Below, piece by piece: positions 61,521-64,000 of a stretch of DNA of 64,000 nucleotides. The translations under genes were made by a program, and so were the position numbers. The DNA is taken from contig NZ_JAEULY010000001.1 of NCBI RefSeq assembly GCF_016793595.1, positions 39,899-103,898 on the forward strand. Direction: 5' to 3'. The first letter of the stretch is position 1. Each line of letters starts with the position of its first letter. Source of the DNA: Phreatobacter sp. (lineage in GTDB: Bacteria > Pseudomonadota > Alphaproteobacteria > Rhizobiales > Phreatobacteraceae). The notes below the pieces were generated by a model. That model was not told where the DNA came from. It made no database searches and was given only the letters and a program-made list of their open reading frames with translations.

Positions 61521-62747
61521 TCAGGCCGCCGCCCGGTCGCGGAAGCGGCGATCGAGGATCATCATGACGGCGAGGGCGGCCAGTGCCGCGCCAAAGGCGA
61601 GGATCAGCGTCGCGGTCGGGCCGGAATGGCGCATTGTCGCCGCGAAGATCATCGGCGACAGCGCGAAAACGATATTCTGCGGCAGGCTCAGCCAGCCGGT
61701 CATGGTCGCGTAGGTCTCCTTGCCGAACAGGGCGAGCGGCGCGACGTTGCGGACGATGGTGATGGCCCCGGCAGACATGCCGTAGCCGATGGCGAAGCCG
61801 ATCGCGATGGCGGGTGAGGGCGGGCCGAGGATCGGCAGCAACACGGCCAGCGGCATGAGCGCGGCGGAGATGACGCCGACGGTGAGGATGCCGACCCTGC
61901 CGCCGAAGGTCATCTCGGCAAAGCGGGCGGCGACCTGGGCCGGCCCCATCAGCGTGCCGACGAAGACGGCGAAGGCGACGGGGTGGCCATAGGCCTTCAG
62001 GATTTCGACCAGCTGAAGGGGCAGGCCCCACGAGATGAAGCCAGTCAGCGAGAAGGCGGTGGCCATCAGGATGAAGGCCGCGCGGCGCTCCTCGGGCGAC
62101 AGCCGTGGCGGCGCGGGCGTTCTCGCGCCAGGCCCGGCGTCGCGAGGCCGCTGTGCCTGCATCCGGCCGAGCGCCAGCAGATGAATGGGCGCGCAGATGA
62201 CGACGTGCGCGAGCGCGAAGAGCATGCACATCTGCCGCCAGCCGACATTCGCCTCGAGGAAGGCGGAAAGCGGCCAGAACACGGACGAGGACAGGCCGCC
62301 GATCATCATCAGCAGGCCGATCGCCTGCCGCGCCTTCGGACCGGCGATCTGCGCCATGGCGGCGGCCGCGGCCTGCGTCAGGGCGAGCGGCATGCCGATG
62401 CCGATCAGCACCCAGCCGGCGAGGTAGCTGACAGTGCCGGTCGCCTGCGAGATGACGAGGAGGGCCAGCGCCAGGACCAGCGAGCCGGCGACCATCGGCC
62501 AGCGCGAACCATGCGCGTCGATCAGGCGGCCGAAACGCGGGGCGACGACTGCGGAGACCAGCAGCATGACGGTGACGCCGCCAAAGACGGCCTCGGCGGT
62601 CAGGCCGATATCGCGCTCGAGCGGGCCCGCGAGCATGGCGGGAATCCAATATGTAGTGCCCCAGCCGGTGATTTGCGTCACCGCCAGCGGAGCGGCGAGG
62701 GGCGCGAGGCGGATGCTGTCCGGCTTGAGAAGCGAAGGGTCGGGCAT
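61521..62747 (-). CDS. MFS transporter
   Basis: The protein has 408 residues with twelve membrane segments. TQITGWGTTYWIPAMLAGPLERDIGLTAEAVFGGVTVMLLVSAVVAPRFGRLIDAHGSRWPM covers the MFS loop between segments 2 and 3, and FLEANVGWRQMCMLFALAH follows. The substrate is unknown. It is upstream of hmgA on the same strand, with 105 bases between the chosen hmgA start and its stop. A longer upstream start (62861) is disfavoured. Confidence 0.87.
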   Translation of the reverse strand: MPDPSLLKPDSIRLAPLAAPLAVTQITGWGTTYWIPAMLAGPLERDIGLTAEAVFGGVTVMLLVSAVVAPRFGRLIDAHGSRWPMVAGSLVLALALLVISQATGTVSYLAGWVLIGIGMPLALTQAAAAAMAQIAGPKARQAIGLLMMIGGLSSSVFWPLSAFLEANVGWRQMCMLFALAHVVICAPIHLLALGRMQAQRPRDAGPGARTPAPPRLSPEERRAAFILMATAFSLTGFISWGLPLQLVEILKAYGHPVAFAVFVGTLMGPAQVAARFAEMTFGGRVGILTVGVISAALMPLAVLLPILGPPSPAIAIGFAIGYGMSAGAITIVRNVAPLALFGKETYATMTGWLSLPQNIVFALSPMIFAATMRHSGPTATLILAFGAALAALAVMMILDRRFRDRAAA

Positions 62748-62874
62748 AGTCACGGGCGGAATCGGTGCGCCGATCCGTCGCTGGAGGGGGCGGACATCAA
62801 AGCGGACCGCCCGCCGCGCGCAATGCACCCGGCCGCAGGGCTGGCCAGCGTCACACGTCAAGACACGGCCGGTG

Positions 62875-62927
62875 GGCCCGCGCGATCAAGCACCTCCGGT
62901 GCGCCGCAGGGCTTGATCGCGCGGGCC
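62875..62927. repeat. Perfect 17-base inverted repeat
   Basis: GGCCCGCGCGATCAAGC and its exact complement GCTTGATCGCGCGGGCC enclose a 19-base loop. It lies between the start of the MFS gene and tRNA-Gly. The flanks do not show a T-run, so a simple terminator is less likely. It could be a processing hairpin ahead of the tRNA or a dispersed repeat. Confidence 0.7.
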
Positions 62928-62951
62928 AAATGTGGTCACTCGCCGACCGGC

Positions 62952-63025
62952 GCGGGTATAGCTCAATGGTAGAGCAGCAGCCTTCCAAGCTGAATACGCG
63001 GGTTCGATTCCCGCTACCCGCTCCA
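62952..63025 (+). tRNA. tRNA-Gly (TCC)
   Basis: This is a 74-base tRNA with CCA encoded. The acceptor arms GCGGGTA and TACCCGC pair fully. The D arm is gctc/gagc. The anticodon loop CTTCCAA gives anticodon TCC (62984-62986), although the first anticodon-stem pair is G-A. The T arm has GGTTCGATTCC. Gene order tRNA, small lipoprotein, tuf follows. Confidence 0.94.
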
Positions 63026-63128
63026 GTCCCCCCGCGACGGCCGGCGATTTCCCCACACGTTTTGCGCGGGCTGGCTTTCTTCCGCAACCGTGCTCTGCTA
63101 TTGGCGTTTGCGGATCGGGGGTAATCGT

Positions 63129-63773
63129 ATGATATCGCGTCGTTTTGTTCTCGTGTGCGCGGCCCTGTCGCTGGCGGCCTGCAATGCACCGTCACGCTCC
63201 ATGTCGGTGGCGGAACTCAACACTTACCGCATCGCCGATATCGGTGTGACGCTCGCGCCGGGCGTATCAGGCCGCAACACGGCCTTCGAGACGGCCTTTG
63301 CCGCGTCGCGCGGCGCTGTCGTGCCGGTTCGTGACGGGACGCCGGAATCCACCGCGGTCGCGCCGCGGACCGCCAGCACGGACTATTTCGCGATCATCAG
63401 CTCGCCGGAGGCCGAGGTCTTCTACCGGCAGCGCACGATCGAGATCCTGCGCGGCGAAATGGACAAGCAGGTGGGTCGGGCGCTGCTCGGCCAGCGGCCG
63501 GCGCGCCTCGATGTGGTCATCACATCCCTGACGCTGCCGAACGAGGCGATGCGCATCCTCGTCTCCCAGCATCATGTGATGAAGGCGACGATCACCATGC
63601 GCGATGCAACAAGCGGTCAGGCGTTGATGGTCTATCCAGACATGACCATGCTGATCGACGGCGGCGGTGGACTTGTCGGCACGTTCCTCGTGCCGGCGCT
63701 GGCGGGCGGTCCGGTCGAGCGTCTCGGTGCGCAAATGGCCGGGAACTATCGCAACTGGCTCTTGCAGAATTGA
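63129..63773 (+). CDS. Putative lipoprotein
   Basis: The protein has 214 residues. The ATG at 63129 gives a lipobox LAAC (about residues 15-18 of ISRRFVLVCAALSLAACNAPS), so it is a lipid-anchored envelope protein. Motifs later are VFYRQRTIEILRGEMDKQVGRALLGQRPARLDVVITSLTLP and GGGLVGTFLVPALAGGP, suggesting a beta-rich domain. Function is unknown. It lies between tRNA-Gly and tuf. Confidence 0.68.
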   Translation: MISRRFVLVCAALSLAACNAPSRSMSVAELNTYRIADIGVTLAPGVSGRNTAFETAFAASRGAVVPVRDGTPESTAVAPRTASTDYFAIISSPEAEVFYRQRTIEILRGEMDKQVGRALLGQRPARLDVVITSLTLPNEAMRILVSQHHVMKATITMRDATSGQALMVYPDMTMLIDGGGGLVGTFLVPALAGGPVERLGAQMAGNYRNWLLQN

Positions 63774-63841
63774 TCGAAAACCCGTAACCGACCGCCCACT
63801 GCGGGATCGCCCGCCATTTGGCAGCCGAAGGACCACGACCG

Positions 63842-64000
63842 ATGGCCAAGGAAAAGTTCGAACGCAACAAGCCGCATTGCAACATCGGGACGATCGGCCA
63901 CGTTGACCATGGCAAGACGTCTCTGACGGCTGCGATCACGAAGGTTCTGGCTGAGTCTGGCGGCGCGACGTTCACGGCGTATGACCAGATCGACAAGGCG
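63842..64000 (+). CDS. tuf: Elongation factor Tu (partial, 5' end only)
   Basis: Fifty-three codons run off the window edge. [36 protein letters not shown] contains the GTPase P-loop [10 protein letters not shown]-Tu brings aminoacyl-tRNA to the ribosome. AAGGACC stands about eleven bases before the ATG. The codon use is visibly less GC-rich at third positions than in the neighbours, as usual for highly expressed genes. Confidence 0.97.
   Translation, partial: MAKEKFERNKPHCNIGTIGHVDHGKTSLTAAITKVLAESGGATFTAYDQIDKA

Noticed and set aside
1..64000. CRISPR arrays, insertion sequences, prophage or toxin-antitoxin modules
   Set aside because: No regularly spaced repeats, transposase motifs, phage structural genes or paired small toxin genes were seen.

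Overview
This window is chromosomal DNA from a high-GC alphaproteobacterium. The order Hyphomicrobiales (Rhizobiales) fits best, and a Phreatobacter- or Bosea-like genus is a guess. The reasons are families typical of that order (Usg, DUF3126, BcsS, a DUF1457-type PAS protein, BTLCP peptidase, ExoD), a CGAACCGGT-type dispersed palindrome familiar from rhizobial genomes, GatCAB for indirect tRNA amidation, and a tRNA-Gly upstream of tuf. No transposase, integrase, phage gene or CRISPR array was seen. The region reads as ordinary core and accessory chromosome with short operons.

Left part (1-9.5 kb): an outer-membrane barrel faces a BcsS-like cellulose protein. Next come usg, two tandem ExoD proteins, a zf-CHCC zinc finger with an FAD monooxygenase, a secreted beta-propeller, tRNA-Leu(TAA), gpt and a CinA-type domain protein. 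At 9.6-15.5 kb a VOC protein stands behind a perfect inverted repeat. Then follows a likely peptide-tagging/proteolysis cluster: permuted ATP-grasp, alpha-E protein and transglutaminase on the minus strand, with trhO, slyX and the proteasome-like Anbu peptidase on the plus strand. A candidate structured RNA ending in a terminator sits between the two arms.

Middle (15.5-36 kb): secreted proteins, a GH3 beta-glucosidase and two alpha/beta hydrolases. An ECF41 sigma factor follows its carboxymuconolactone decarboxylase partner, with a matching promoter. A run of redox genes stands opposite an HxlR regulator (flavodoxin, NTF2-like, tautomerase, nitronate monooxygenase). Then come gamma-carbonic anhydrase, an isomerase, a LapG-type BTLCP peptidase, a double PilZ protein, a PAS protein, a rhomboid protease preceded by a hairpin-terminator RNA element, a CBS protein, and hisI with a patatin phospholipase.

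Right part (36-64 kb): gatC-gatA, then an ECF sigma/RskA-type anti-sigma pair, then gatB. After these come two glutathione transferases, a GNAT, a YfhO-like membrane protein, an Fsr-like exporter, an SDR, a MerR-Rdx operon, map, a LacI regulator with a divergent dehydrogenase, a LysR regulator with a divergent DoxX, a second FAD monooxygenase with VOC and EamA genes, cupin, DUF2848, hmgA, an MFS transporter, tRNA-Gly(TCC), a lipoprotein and the start of tuf.

Start codons were chosen from visible Shine-Dalgarno sequences and family lengths. Functions come from motif recognition by eye, with no database search.
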